A DNA stretch of 64,000 nt, taken from assembly GCA_017430765.1 (NCBI GenBank), contig JAFRMI010000003.1, positions 1-64,000 on the forward strand, read 5' to 3'. The notes beneath the pieces are model-generated. The model was not told where the DNA came from, did no database searches, and saw only the letters and a program-made list of their open reading frames with translations. Shown here in pieces: positions 16,650 through 26,023 of this stretch (the first letter of the stretch is position 1; the number at the start of each line of letters is the position of its first letter). This DNA is from Lachnospiraceae bacterium (lineage in GTDB: Bacteria > Bacillota_A > Clostridia > Lachnospirales > Lachnospiraceae). The position numbers were made by a program, and so were the translations under genes.

Positions 16650-17963
16650 ATGAAAAAAGCACTCAGTTTTTTACTGGCGGCTGCAATGGGCGTTGGCCTT
16701 ATGGCCGGATGCCTTGGGAGCAGCAATGTTTCCGCGGGAATTTTAGGAGGTAAAAAAGGCAATTCGGAGGGTTCTGTATACTGGCTGAATTTTAAACCCG
16801 AATCGGATGAAGTCCTTCAGGAAATTGCCGCCACTTATAAAGAGAAGACAGGTGTGGAAGTCAAAGTGGTGACAGCTGCTTCCGGCACATACAATCAGAC
16901 GCTTCTGTCGGAAATGGACAAGTCCGCTCCGCCGACCCTTTTTGTCGTAGGCAATCAGGCATCCGTCAGAGACTGGACCGACTATGCTCTGGATCTCAAG
17001 GACACGCCGATCGCGAAGGAACTGAACACCGATGCTTACAATCTCTATGATGAGTCCGGCAAGCTCGTTTCCATCGGCTACTGCTACGAGTGCTACGGCA
17101 TTATCGTCAATCCGGACCTGATCGAGAAGGCGGGCCACAGCATGGACGAGATCAAGAACTTCGACGGTCTCAAGGCTGTTGCGGAAGATATTCATGCAAA
17201 TGCAGCCACTCTCGGATTCGATGCATTCAGCGCTTCCGATATGGACGACAGCTCCAGCTGGAGATTCACAGGCCATATGGCGAACCTCGAATACTTCTAT
17301 GAAGAGCGCGATGACGGCGGCTGGACGGAGTGCCCGCCTGAGATTAAAGGCACATACATGGAGAACTATAAGAACCTTTATGACCTCTGCATCAACAACA
17401 GCACCGTTGCTCCGACGGAACTTGCCACCGGCGGACATGACGCTGAGGCGGAATTCAAGGAAGGCAAAGCGGCTTTCTTCGTAAACGGATCCTGGGAGTA
17501 CGCTGCGGTCTCCGAAGCTGTCCCGAATGCTACGATGATTCCGTATTACTGCGGTGTGGAAGGCGAGGAGAAAGCCGGTCTTAACTGCGGCACAGAGAAC
17601 TGCTGGGCAATCAATGCCAAGGCTTCTGAGGCGGATCAGAAGGCTACCATGGACTTCCTTGTATGGCTTGTCACGGATCCCGACGCTTCCCGCAAGGCAG
17701 TGGATTCCTTCGGCATCATGCCGTTCAAGAGCGCAGCTGAGTCCACAAACGGCTTCCTTAAAGACGCCGCCAAATACACTGAAGACGGCTGCTATGTCAT
17801 GGACTGGGCGACAAACTATCAGCCGAACGTGGACCAGTACCGCGCAGCTTTAGTATCTGCTCTGAACCAGTACAATGCGGATCAGTCCGACGCCAACTGG
17901 GAACTTGTACGCACAGCGTTCGTAGACGGCTGGGCAGTACAGTATAAGGCTGCAAATCAGTAA
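16650..17963 (+). CDS. ABC transporter sugar-binding lipoprotein (maltodextrin type)
   Basis: Extracellular solute-binding protein of family 1. Signal peptide with lipobox GLMAGCLG (residues 1-21), then the binding domain (SVYWLNFKPESDEVLQEIAATYKEKTGVEVKV). Conserved segments KAAFFVNGSWEYA and NCWAINAKAS are typical of the MalE/UgpB group. Length is 437 residues. A strong RBS (AAAGGAGG) precedes the ATG. A terminator follows, then two permease genes, so this subunit is likely made in excess. Maltodextrin is inferred from the flanking glucanases. Confidence 0.9.
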   Translation: MKKALSFLLAAAMGVGLMAGCLGSSNVSAGILGGKKGNSEGSVYWLNFKPESDEVLQEIAATYKEKTGVEVKVVTAASGTYNQTLLSEMDKSAPPTLFVVGNQASVRDWTDYALDLKDTPIAKELNTDAYNLYDESGKLVSIGYCYECYGIIVNPDLIEKAGHSMDEIKNFDGLKAVAEDIHANAATLGFDAFSASDMDDSSSWRFTGHMANLEYFYEERDDGGWTECPPEIKGTYMENYKNLYDLCINNSTVAPTELATGGHDAEAEFKEGKAAFFVNGSWEYAAVSEAVPNATMIPYYCGVEGEEKAGLNCGTENCWAINAKASEADQKATMDFLVWLVTDPDASRKAVDSFGIMPFKSAAESTNGFLKDAAKYTEDGCYVMDWATNYQPNVDQYRAALVSALNQYNADQSDANWELVRTAFVDGWAVQYKAANQ

Positions 17964-17998
17964 TTCCCTGCAGCAAAACACGAATCACATGTGAATAA

Positions 17999-18037
17999 AG
18001 CGGAACGGGGCAGCCCGATTCGGCTGTCCCGCTTTTC
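17999..18037 (+). terminator. Intrinsic terminator between binding protein and permeases
   Basis: GGGGCAGCC and GGCTGTCCC form the core stem, extended by GCG/CGC, followed by GCTTTT. Partial read-through would set a high binding-protein to permease ratio. Confidence 0.75.
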
Positions 18038-18089
18038 ATCCTGAGGATGAACTGTTCAGATATCCGGAGCAGTTTTCTTAAAGGAATTA

Positions 18090-19013
18090 TTGTCGGGGTA
18101 TATTATTTTGAGAAAAAAGAAAAACACTGGGAGCACATCGCTCCGCGCGCCTCTTCGCCGCTGGGGATGGCTGTTTCTGGGGCCGGTCGTCGCGGCGTTT
18201 GCCATCGGGTTTGTGTGGCCTTTTGCGCAGGGCATCTACCTGTCTTTTTGTAAGTTCCGTCTGATTTCTGACGCGAAGCCCATTGGTTTCGGGAATTATA
18301 TCGCGGCTCTCAAGGACCAGACATTTATTCACGCATTCTGGTACACGGCACTTTTTGCGATCGTCAGCCTTGTGCTCATCAATATATTTGCATTTGCCGT
18401 CGCATATGTCCTGACACAGGGGATAAAGGGGAATAATCTTTTCAGAACGGTATTCTTCATGCCAAACCTCATCGGCGGCATTGTCCTCGGTTATATCTGG
18501 TCCATGATCTTCGACGGCGTCCTGTCGCACTTCAATACATCGATTCTCCTGAACGCGAAGTACGGTTTCTGGGGTCTCATCATTTTGATGTGCTGGCAGC
18601 AGGTTGGATATATGATGATCATCTATATCGCAGGCCTTCAGGCCGTCCCGGAGGATCTGATCGAAGCGGCCAAGATCGACGGGGCTACACGCTCACAGAC
18701 GCTCTTTAAAGTGACCATTCCCAATGTCATGCCGTCGATCACGATCTGCACATTCCTGTCTCTGACCAATGGATTCAAGCTGTTTGACCAGAACCTGGCC
18801 CTTACAGCCGGGCAGCCGTTTACCATTCTTCCGGACGGCTCGACCGTCAAGCAGACAGAAATGCTGGCCCTTAACATCTTTAATACATTCTATGGTCAGG
18901 GAACAACTTCGCAGGGCGTCGCACAGGCAAAGGCGGTTCTGTTCTTTATCCTTGTAGCTGCCCTGGGTCTCCTGCAGCTGGCATATACCAGAAAGAGGGA
19001 GGTGCAGCAGTAA
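18090..19013 (+). CDS. ABC sugar transporter permease (MalF-type)
   Basis: Integral membrane subunit with six predicted helices, about 307 residues. The EAA loop that docks with the ATPase is visible (VPEDLIEAAKIDGATRSQTLFKVTIPNVMPSI). The start is uncertain: TTG at 18090 has AAAGGA close by, and a second TTG at 18108 is also possible. It is followed with a 1-nt overlap (TAATG) by the second permease gene. No ATPase gene is in the locus; such importers in Firmicutes usually borrow a shared MsmX-type ATPase. Confidence 0.9.
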   Translation: MSGYIILRKKKNTGSTSLRAPLRRWGWLFLGPVVAAFAIGFVWPFAQGIYLSFCKFRLISDAKPIGFGNYIAALKDQTFIHAFWYTALFAIVSLVLINIFAFAVAYVLTQGIKGNNLFRTVFFMPNLIGGIVLGYIWSMIFDGVLSHFNTSILLNAKYGFWGLIILMCWQQVGYMMIIYIAGLQAVPEDLIEAAKIDGATRSQTLFKVTIPNVMPSITICTFLSLTNGFKLFDQNLALTAGQPFTILPDGSTVKQTEMLALNIFNTFYGQGTTSQGVAQAKAVLFFILVAALGLLQLAYTRKREVQQ

Positions 19014-19873
19014 TGAAACAACAGCAGACATTTGCTGCGGAGCAGCGCCGTAAGAATATTCTGACCGCTGTGTTCAGCATCATATGCGTTATATACGTAC
19101 TTCCGGTGTTCTTTGTTGTGATTAACTCATTTAAACAGAACACCTATGTCAAGACCGAGACGTTTGCGCTGCCCAATGCTGTGAACGGAGCGGGCTTCAG
19201 CAACTTTATAAAGGGTATGACCTTCGGCAACTATCCATTCTGGGACAGTGTGAAGTACAGTGTAATTATTACGATCCTCTCCACCGCCCTGATTCTTCTC
19301 TTTACGTCCATGGCAGCCTGGTACATTGCCCGTGTGAATTCCCTGTTCTGCCAGATCGTATATTATCTCTGCGTGTTCTCGATGGTTGTCCCGTTCCAGA
19401 TGGTCATGTTTACGCTTTCCAAGACAGCGGACAAGCTTCATCTCAATACGCCCTGGACGATACCGATTGTATATCTGGGGTTTGGTGCGGGCCTGGCGAT
19501 CTTCATGTTCGTCGGTTTTGTGAAATCCATCCCGCTTGAGATCGAAGAAGCGGCCTCGATCGACGGCTGCGGCCCTCTGCGGACATATTTTGAGGTGGTA
19601 TTTCCGATGCTTGTTCCGACACTGATCTCAGTAGGCATTCTCGAGATTATGTGGGTGTGGAACGACTACCTGCTGCCGTATCTGGTTCTCGATATCAATG
19701 TATACCGGACGATTCCCATCCATATTCAGTACCTGAAGGGAAGCTACGGTACGGTTGATCTCGGAGCAACCATGGCACTGATTCTTCTCAGCATCATACC
19801 GGTCGTCATCTTCTATCTGAGCTGCCAGAAATACATCATCAAGGGTGTTGCGGCCGGCGCGGTGAAGGGATAA
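19013..19873 (+). CDS. ABC sugar transporter permease (MalG-type)
   Basis: Second membrane subunit, 286 residues with six helices. The EAA motif is IPLEIEEAASIDGCGPLRTYFEVVFPMLVPTLISV. The RBS GGGAGGTG lies within the end of the preceding gene, whose stop overlaps this ATG. It works with the upstream permease and the binding protein to import alpha-glucan oligosaccharides (inferred). A palindromic repeat ending in TTTTT immediately follows and may terminate transcription. Confidence 0.92.
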   Translation: MKQQQTFAAEQRRKNILTAVFSIICVIYVLPVFFVVINSFKQNTYVKTETFALPNAVNGAGFSNFIKGMTFGNYPFWDSVKYSVIITILSTALILLFTSMAAWYIARVNSLFCQIVYYLCVFSMVVPFQMVMFTLSKTADKLHLNTPWTIPIVYLGFGAGLAIFMFVGFVKSIPLEIEEAASIDGCGPLRTYFEVVFPMLVPTLISVGILEIMWVWNDYLLPYLVLDINVYRTIPIHIQYLKGSYGTVDLGATMALILLSIIPVVIFYLSCQKYIIKGVAAGAVKG

Positions 19874-19879
19874 ATAATA

Positions 19880-20048
19880 TGAGTCAATGGGGACGGTTCT
19901 CATTGACTCATTTTTAATTTCAAAGGGAGTCAATGAGAACCTTCCCCGCGGACTCAATTTCGCATCCAAAACGAGTCAATGAGAACCGTCCCCGCAGACT
20001 CACTAATACGCAAAAAATGAGTCAACGAGAACCGTCCCCGCTGACTCA
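19880..20048. repeat. Four-copy palindromic intergenic repeat cluster
   Basis: Units of 30-31 bp lie at 19880-19910, 19927-19956, 19973-20002 and 20018-20048, spaced about 46 bp. Each begins GAGTCAAYGAGAAC, has CCTTCCCC or CGTCCCC in the middle, and ends GACTCA. The first unit is inverted relative to the other three and has perfect 10-bp arms (TGAGTCAATG/CATTGACTCA) followed by TTTTT. The cluster occupies the whole gap between convergent malG-type and malQ genes. Confidence 0.9.
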
Positions 20049-20061
20049 TTATCGTTCTGTT

Positions 20062-21549
20062 TTACAGTCTGCCGTACAGCATTGTGAGGCTGCGGATCCG
20101 TGACGCCAGCTCCGGTGTGAGTGCGTCGGCGGACATGCGCCACAGCCAGTTTTTTCCGAGTGTCGACGGATGGTTGATTCTCGCGGAATTGTCGAGACCC
20201 AGATAATCCTGCATCGGGATGACGGAGAGGTCCGCGACGGAAGAGTGCGCCGCGATGATCATCTTTTCGACGATCTCCTGCGGGTCGTCGGTCCGCACGT
20301 CGAGGAAGGCCTTTACCTTCGCGAGTTCCTCAGGAAGGATGCTGCGGGTCCAGCCGAGCAGTGTCTCATTGTCATGCGTGCCCGTGTAGACGACGCAGTT
20401 CTTCTCGTAATTGAACGGGAGATAGTCGTTGGCTCCGGTGGAGTCCCTGGAGTCAAACGCGAATTCCAGTACTTTCATATTCGGAAAATGCGTCCATCTT
20501 ACCATTTCCCGGACCGAGTCCGTGATGTAGCCGAGATCTTCCGCAATGATATCCAGTTCCCCGAACTTTTCTTTAAGTGCCCGGAAGAGAGAGATTCCGG
20601 GTCCTTTTTCCCAGTGCCCGCTGACCGCCGTCTCTTCTCCGGCGGCGACTGCGAAGTATTCATCGAATCCCCGGAAATGATCGATCCGGATGATGTCGTA
20701 GAGTTCGAGACATTTTTCGATCCGGCGGATCCACCAGGCATACCCTGTATCCTCGTGTACAGCCCAGTCATAGAGCGGATTTCCCCAGAGCTGACCGGTC
20801 GCGGAGAATCCGTCTGGGGGAACGCCCGCCACCTGGCGGATTCTTCCCCGTTCATCTGTCTGGAACAGCTCGCGATGCGCCCAGAAATCGGCACTGTCCG
20901 GTGCGACGTAGATCGGAATATCCCCGACAATGCGGATCCCCAAAGAGTTGACATAACTTTTCAGAGCGTGCCATTCCCTTGAGAACTCATATTGCAGATA
21001 TTCATAAAAGCCGATTTCTCCGCGAAGCTTTTCGGTCCATGAAGCGACCGCGTCCGCCTCATGAAGGGACAGCGGTTCTTCCCAGCTGTCGAGCGGCGCA
21101 CCGCCGTGTACGTCTTTGACAGCCATAAAGAGGGCGTAATCCGGAAGCCAGAACGCATTGTTTCTGACGAACGCCTGAAAATCCGGGCGTTCCTTGTGGT
21201 CACTCCTCTCATAGGCGAGATGAAGGAGAGGAAAGCGTTTTTTGTACTGGGCACCGTAGTCAATGGACGACTCCTGTGTCAGCTCCGCAGCCGCACATTC
21301 CTCCTGGCTTAGGAGACCCTGACGGATCAGTTCCGGGAGGCTGATAAAATAAGGATTACCGGCGAAGGTCGAGAACGACTGATAGGGGGAATCTCCGTAC
21401 CCGGTCGGTCCGACCGGGAGGATCTGCCAGACACTTTGTCCGGACTCCTTTAAAAAATCCGCGAAGCGATACGCTTCATCAGAAAAGCAGCCGATTCCAT
21501 ACGGTCCGGGGAGAGAGAAGATGGGAAGAAGAATGCCTGTTTTTCTCAT
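20062..21549 (-). CDS. malQ: 4-alpha-glucanotransferase (amylomaltase)
   Basis: GH77 enzyme that transfers glucan chains between maltodextrins and releases glucose in the cytoplasm. The catalytic residues are visible: Asp in IIRIDHFRGFDEY, Glu in DIIAEDLGYIT, Asp in VYTGTHDNETLLGW. The N-terminus TGILLPIFSLPGPYGIGCF and SVWQILPVGPTGYGDSPYQSFS are signatures. I chose the ATG at 21549, 7 nt after GAGGTG; two upstream ATG codons overlap the RBS. Length is 495 residues. It is part of the maltodextrin locus. Confidence 0.95.
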   Translation of the reverse strand: MRKTGILLPIFSLPGPYGIGCFSDEAYRFADFLKESGQSVWQILPVGPTGYGDSPYQSFSTFAGNPYFISLPELIRQGLLSQEECAAAELTQESSIDYGAQYKKRFPLLHLAYERSDHKERPDFQAFVRNNAFWLPDYALFMAVKDVHGGAPLDSWEEPLSLHEADAVASWTEKLRGEIGFYEYLQYEFSREWHALKSYVNSLGIRIVGDIPIYVAPDSADFWAHRELFQTDERGRIRQVAGVPPDGFSATGQLWGNPLYDWAVHEDTGYAWWIRRIEKCLELYDIIRIDHFRGFDEYFAVAAGEETAVSGHWEKGPGISLFRALKEKFGELDIIAEDLGYITDSVREMVRWTHFPNMKVLEFAFDSRDSTGANDYLPFNYEKNCVVYTGTHDNETLLGWTRSILPEELAKVKAFLDVRTDDPQEIVEKMIIAAHSSVADLSVIPMQDYLGLDNSARINHPSTLGKNWLWRMSADALTPELASRIRSLTMLYGRL

Positions 21550-21700
21550 AGTCATACACCTCGTCAATGATTTTTTGAAAGATGGTGCAGGGCAGTGTTC
21601 GGAATATCATATATCTTTGAGAACGGATACGATTGTCTTTTCCTGTGCGGCAGGCAGCGGCAATACGAAGTGAGCCGCAGCCATATAACCCGGCAATATG

Positions 21701-22324
21701 TCAGAAACGCTCATCTTCGGGAATCAGACTTCTAAGCACCGGCCAATACAGGAGCGAAGAGAGGTCCGCCGGCAGCGAGATCCCCATGAGAAAAGCGATG
21801 GGCATAAGACGCGTCACCTGCGTGAACAGGAAGAGACATCCGAGATGAATGACAAGGATTGTCACGGTTTTCGGGAAATTGGCGACGGCGAGGAGGGCCG
21901 CATTTTTCAGTGTGGCACGGAGGGTGTTTTCAAATTTCGCCATGAGCGGAAACGCAAAAGCCGCGACGGACGCTATAAGAACACCTGCTACGGAGATCGG
22001 GATGATGAAAAAATCCGGTATCGCGCTGCTTTGGGTAACGATCAGGTAGTCCATAAAGATAAAAAAACCCGCAGCAAGAAAGAGCATCCATACAGGCGTC
22101 GCAGTTTTTAAATTCCCCTTGAACTGTTTCCAGTATGTCGGGAGAATTTTACCTTCCGTTCCTTCCCGGTGCTGGATTATAATATAATGCATCGATGTGA
22201 TGGCAGCCCCGGCCGTGACGATCGGGATCGAGAACAGAAGGGTGAGAAAGTTTAAGGCGACGAGTACCGTCAGCTCATTCATGCCCTTGAAGACGGGGCC
22301 GTCAAGTCCGAAAATCTGATTCAT
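21701..22324 (-). CDS. YesL-like membrane protein (DUF624)
   Basis: Integral membrane protein of 207 residues with about five helices. The N-terminus (IFGLDGPVFKGMNELTVLVALNFLTLLFSIPIVTAGAAITSMHY) is typical of the DUF624/YesL family, which accompanies sugar ABC transporters in Firmicutes. AAAGAGG precedes the ATG. Molecular function is unknown. Its place among malQ and glucosidase genes supports a link with glucan uptake. Confidence 0.85.
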   Translation of the reverse strand: MNQIFGLDGPVFKGMNELTVLVALNFLTLLFSIPIVTAGAAITSMHYIIIQHREGTEGKILPTYWKQFKGNLKTATPVWMLFLAAGFFIFMDYLIVTQSSAIPDFFIIPISVAGVLIASVAAFAFPLMAKFENTLRATLKNAALLAVANFPKTVTILVIHLGCLFLFTQVTRLMPIAFLMGISLPADLSSLLYWPVLRSLIPEDERF

Positions 22325-22413
22325 GGGATTCCTCTTTACTGTGCCGGCGTGATGCCGTATGTGTTTACCGGAACAAAGTCCGCAAGCGGACTGCAGCTTC
22401 TCCGCCTTTTATA

Positions 22414-22441
22414 CATGAGGGGCGCGCAGCCGGACTTTGCG
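22414..22441 (+). repeat. Dispersed repeat, copy 2
   Basis: CATGAGGGG then CGCGCAGCCGGACTTTGCGG; near-identical to 5-33. It is followed by a GC-rich palindromic stretch (CCCGTCCCGCGGACGGGC). The stretch lies between yesL-like and the divergent glucosidase gene. Confidence 0.55.
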
Positions 22442-22583
22442 GTGCTGCCCGTCCCGCGGACGGGCATTCAGGCGGGCCGAAGTGAGGCGAAGACCGCCGC
22501 GTGGGCGGGATCCCTTAGATTCTCTCATATAAAGTACATGGAATCAACCTCTGCGGCGGAAAGTACAGGAAAGGTTTTCAGAA

Positions 22584-24302
22584 ATGAAGAGACAGTGGTG
22601 GCACGGAAAAACCGCGTATCAGATCTATCCGAAAAGTTTTTGTGATTCGAACGGGGACGGGATCGGAGATCTGAGGGGGATTATCAGCAAATTGGATTAT
22701 CTGAAAGATCTGGGGATTGATATCGTATGGCTCTCCCCGATCTACGTATCTCCTCTGGCGGACCAGGGGTATGATATTGCTGATTATTACAGCATAGATC
22801 CCCGATTTGGGACGATGGATGATATGGACGAGCTGCTTGCGGAAGCAGGTAAGCGGGATATGTATATTGTGATGGATCTCGTTGTGAACCACTGCTCGGA
22901 CGAGCACGAGTGGTTCCGGAAGGCCTGTGCGGATCCATACGGGAAATACGGCAGATATTTTTATATTGAGAAGCTGGAAGCCCCCGTTCCGCCTAAGGAG
23001 AGGGAGGCGGACTGCGCCTATCTGGAGGACGGGCGGAAACTGCCGTCAAACTGGAGATCCTATTTCGGGGGACCTGTGTGGGAGAAGTTGCCGGGCCATG
23101 AGGATCTCGTCTATCTGCATGTCTTCCACAAAAAGCAGCCGGACCTCAACTGGGAAAACCCGGAAGTCCGCGAGGAGATCTACCGGATGATCAACTGGTG
23201 GCTTGACAGGGGGCTCGCCGGCTTCCGGATCGATGCGATCATTAATATTAAAAAGGCCCTGCCTTTTAAGAATTATCCGGCGGACCGGCCCGACGGGCTC
23301 AGCGATGTGCATAATGAACTGCATGAAGCAAAAGGCGTCGGTGAATTTCTGGGTGAGATGCGGGACCGTACATTTAAGCCGCACAATGCCTTTACGGTCG
23401 GAGAAGTCTTTGACGAAAAAGAGGAGGAGCTGCCGGATTTCATAGGAGATAACGGGTACTTTTCCTCGATGTTCGATTTCGCGGAGACGGTCTGGGGAAG
23501 CGGGGACGGAGGATGGCACGAGAGCCTTGCTATAACCCCCGATGCATACCGGGACTGTGTCTTCGGTACACAGGAGAGAATCGGTGATATTGGCTTCATT
23601 TCCAATATTATTGAGAATCACGACGAGCCGCGCGGGGTGAGCCGCTATATTCCGGAGGGAGAGGCGGATGTGACGGCCAAAAAGATGCTCGCGACGGTAT
23701 ATTTTCTCGTGAAGGGACTGCCCTGGATCTACCAGGGGCAGGAGATCGGGATGGAGAATTACCCATTTACCTCGCTCGATGAGGTGGACGATATATCGTC
23801 CATCGACGCCTATCACGTGGCGCGCAGGGCGGGTGTCTCCCACAATGACGCCCTTCGCCTGATCGGAAAATACGGCCGCGATAACGCCCGCACCCCGTTT
23901 CAGTGGACCGCCGGAAAGAACGCCGGTTTTACGGAGGGAACGCCTTGGCTCAGGGTGAATCCGAACTATCAGGAGATTAATCTGGAAGCCCAGATGCGGG
24001 ATCCGGATTCGGTGTACTCCTATTACAGGAAGCTGACCGCGCTGCGGAAAGATCCGGCGTATGCGGAAACGCTTGTGCACGGGGACTTTGAGCCGTATCT
24101 GGCGGATATGCACAACGTGATGGCATATTACAGGAGGAGCGAATCACAGACGCTGCTGATTATGGCGAACTATCAGAAGGAGGCGCGGGAGCTCCCGCTG
24201 CCGGGAGCAGTCCGTCTGATCCTCAGCAATCTGCCGGAGGTCCCGATTCGGGAAGACAGCATCTTCCTTGAGGGCTACCAGGCTGTGGTGCTGGAAGAGT
24301 GA
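22584..24302 (+). CDS. malL: Oligo-1,6-glucosidase / alpha-glucosidase (GH13)
   Basis: Cytoplasmic alpha-glucosidase of the GH13 oligo-1,6-glucosidase group, 572 residues. It begins WWHGKTAYQIYPKSFCDSNGDGIGDLRGI, the family signature with a Ca-binding DSNGDGIGD loop. Catalytic residues: Asp in AGFRIDAIINI, Glu in FTVGEVFDE, Asp in IIENHDEPRG. The RBS is GGAAAGG. It would release glucose from isomalto- or malto-oligosaccharides, complementing MalQ and the GH13 amylase. The alternatives within the subfamily (dextran glucosidase, trehalose-6-phosphate hydrolase) are less likely without a PTS gene. Confidence 0.9.
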   Translation: MKRQWWHGKTAYQIYPKSFCDSNGDGIGDLRGIISKLDYLKDLGIDIVWLSPIYVSPLADQGYDIADYYSIDPRFGTMDDMDELLAEAGKRDMYIVMDLVVNHCSDEHEWFRKACADPYGKYGRYFYIEKLEAPVPPKEREADCAYLEDGRKLPSNWRSYFGGPVWEKLPGHEDLVYLHVFHKKQPDLNWENPEVREEIYRMINWWLDRGLAGFRIDAIINIKKALPFKNYPADRPDGLSDVHNELHEAKGVGEFLGEMRDRTFKPHNAFTVGEVFDEKEEELPDFIGDNGYFSSMFDFAETVWGSGDGGWHESLAITPDAYRDCVFGTQERIGDIGFISNIIENHDEPRGVSRYIPEGEADVTAKKMLATVYFLVKGLPWIYQGQEIGMENYPFTSLDEVDDISSIDAYHVARRAGVSHNDALRLIGKYGRDNARTPFQWTAGKNAGFTEGTPWLRVNPNYQEINLEAQMRDPDSVYSYYRKLTALRKDPAYAETLVHGDFEPYLADMHNVMAYYRRSESQTLLIMANYQKEARELPLPGAVRLILSNLPEVPIREDSIFLEGYQAVVLEE

Positions 24303-24467
24303 ACCGCGGGGACAGGAACCGCGGCCGGCCGATAAAATTTGAAATTTCATTGATATTACAAGGAATATGAGCCATCGGAGGAGCGTCCCCGGTGGCTTAT
24401 CTTGTCAAGATATCTCTTCCGTGATACCTTTTATAAAGACAAATAGAAATCATGGGGAGGTACGGCA

Positions 24468-25931
24468 ATGTCCTGTACAACGATTCTGGTAGGAAAAAAG
24501 GCAAGCAATGACGGGTCCACAATGATCGCGAGGACGGACGACGGGCATTTTGACGTGAAGAAGCTCCTGGTCGTGAAGCCGGAAAGCAGCAGGAAGACGT
24601 ATAAGAGCGTGATTTCCCGCGCGGAGATCCCGCTCCCGGAGCACCCGATGCGCTATACGGCGTGTCCCAGCGTGGATCCTTCGCAGGGAACCTGGGCGGC
24701 GACCGGGATCAATGCGGCTAATGTCGGGATGACAGCGACGGAGACCATCACATCGAACCCGCGGGTTCTTGCGGCGGATCCGTTTGTGACATACCGGAAG
24801 GCGAAGAAGAGAGGAGAAAAGGATGTGCCGGGCGGCATCGGGGAAGAGGATATTGTAAGTCTGGTGCTCCCTTATATTCACTCCGCGCGGGAAGGCGTTC
24901 TGCGGCTGGCATCCCTTCTGGAAAAATACGGCACCTATGAGCCCAACGGCATCGCTTTCAATGACGCGGACGAGGTCTGGTGGCTCGAGACGATCGGAGG
25001 CCATCACTGGATCGCGCGGCGCGTTCCCGACGACGCCTGCGTGATCAACCCGAATCAGTTCGGAATGGATGCATTTGACATGGAAGACGCGTTCGGGGAA
25101 CAGAAAGCCCACCTCTGCTCCGCGGATCTGCGGGAATTTATCCGGGACAGCCATCTGGACCTCAACCGGGACGGCGTCTTTAATCCGCGGAATATATTCG
25201 GATCCCACACGGACTTTGATCATATCTACAACACGCCGCGGGCGTGGTTTATGGGCCGGTATCTGACCCCGTTCTCCCGCAGATGGGACGGGGAGAGTGC
25301 CGAGTTCACACCCGAAAGTGACAATATTCCGTGGGCTTTAGTGCCTGATCGGAAGGTGGCGGCAGAGGATGTCAAATATATGCTTTCCTCGCATTATCAG
25401 GGGACGCCGTTCAATCCCTACGCGGCGCATGACACCGGAAAGCGCGGGATCTACCGCCCGATCGGCATCAACCGGACGGGCGTCACCTCGATCTGCCAGA
25501 TCCGGAGCGATGTGCCGGATGAAATCAGGGGGCTTGAGTGGATCTGCTTCGGATCGACAACATTTGACGCGGCCCTGCCTGTGTATGCGAATGTCTCCCG
25601 GATGCCGGCATATCTTTGCGACGTGACCCTTGACACGACGACAGAGAATTTTTACTGGGCAAGCCGTATGATCGGCGCTCTCGCAGATGCCAGCTACGGG
25701 TCCTGCATCCAGCTGATCGACCGGTATCAGAAAGCGGTGTTCACTGAAGGCCGGCGGATCGTGCGCGAGTATGACCGGCGGATGCGGGAGAGCGGCGACT
25801 TTACGCTGGCGGAAGATGCGAACCGGGAGCTCGCCGCTATGGCAAAGAGGGAAACAACGGAGACGCTCGGGAAGGTTCTTTTAGAGCGCAGCAAGGATAT
25901 GAAGAACGGGTTCAACCGCGCAGACAATTAA
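24468..25931 (+). CDS. C69 family dipeptidase
   Basis: N-terminal-nucleophile hydrolase that cleaves dipeptides. It begins MSCTTILVGKKASNDGSTMIARTDD; family C69 proteins use the Cys near the N-terminus (residue 3) as nucleophile, exposed after removal of the first residues. Other conserved segments are GINAANVGMTATET, DEVWWLETIGGHHWIA and GLEWICFGSTTFDAALPVYANV. Length is 487 residues, the family norm. RBS GGGGAGG. It is monocistronic with a strong GC hairpin downstream. It is probably cytoplasmic since there is no signal peptide. Confidence 0.93.
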   Translation: MSCTTILVGKKASNDGSTMIARTDDGHFDVKKLLVVKPESSRKTYKSVISRAEIPLPEHPMRYTACPSVDPSQGTWAATGINAANVGMTATETITSNPRVLAADPFVTYRKAKKRGEKDVPGGIGEEDIVSLVLPYIHSAREGVLRLASLLEKYGTYEPNGIAFNDADEVWWLETIGGHHWIARRVPDDACVINPNQFGMDAFDMEDAFGEQKAHLCSADLREFIRDSHLDLNRDGVFNPRNIFGSHTDFDHIYNTPRAWFMGRYLTPFSRRWDGESAEFTPESDNIPWALVPDRKVAAEDVKYMLSSHYQGTPFNPYAAHDTGKRGIYRPIGINRTGVTSICQIRSDVPDEIRGLEWICFGSTTFDAALPVYANVSRMPAYLCDVTLDTTTENFYWASRMIGALADASYGSCIQLIDRYQKAVFTEGRRIVREYDRRMRESGDFTLAEDANRELAAMAKRETTETLGKVLLERSKDMKNGFNRADN

Positions 25932-25979
25932 CGGGACAGGGGCGTGAATGGTGCCCCAATCTAATGAATATGTGTGGAT

Positions 25980-26004
25980 CAGGGGGCCAAAAACGGGCCC
26001 CCTG
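25980..26004. terminator. GC-rich hairpin between convergent genes
   Basis: Perfect 9-bp arms CAGGGGGCC/GGCCCCCTG around AAAAACG lie between the dipeptidase and hemC stops. There is no clear U-tract on either strand, so intrinsic termination is possible but weak. Confidence 0.55.
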
Positions 26005-26023
26005 ACGAAAATGCGTGAACATC

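Noticed and set aside
19880..20048. CRISPR array
   Set aside because: Only four short palindromic units, one inverted, with 15-16 bp spacers and no cas genes nearby.
20170..20982. Long plus-strand open frame opposite malQ
   Set aside because: It is antisense to a clearly conserved GH77 gene, has no RBS and resembles no family; GC-rich codon bias creates such frames.
23046..24113. 355-codon minus-strand open frame opposite the oligo-1,6-glucosidase
   Set aside because: Antisense shadow of a catalytic-domain gene with no family resemblance.
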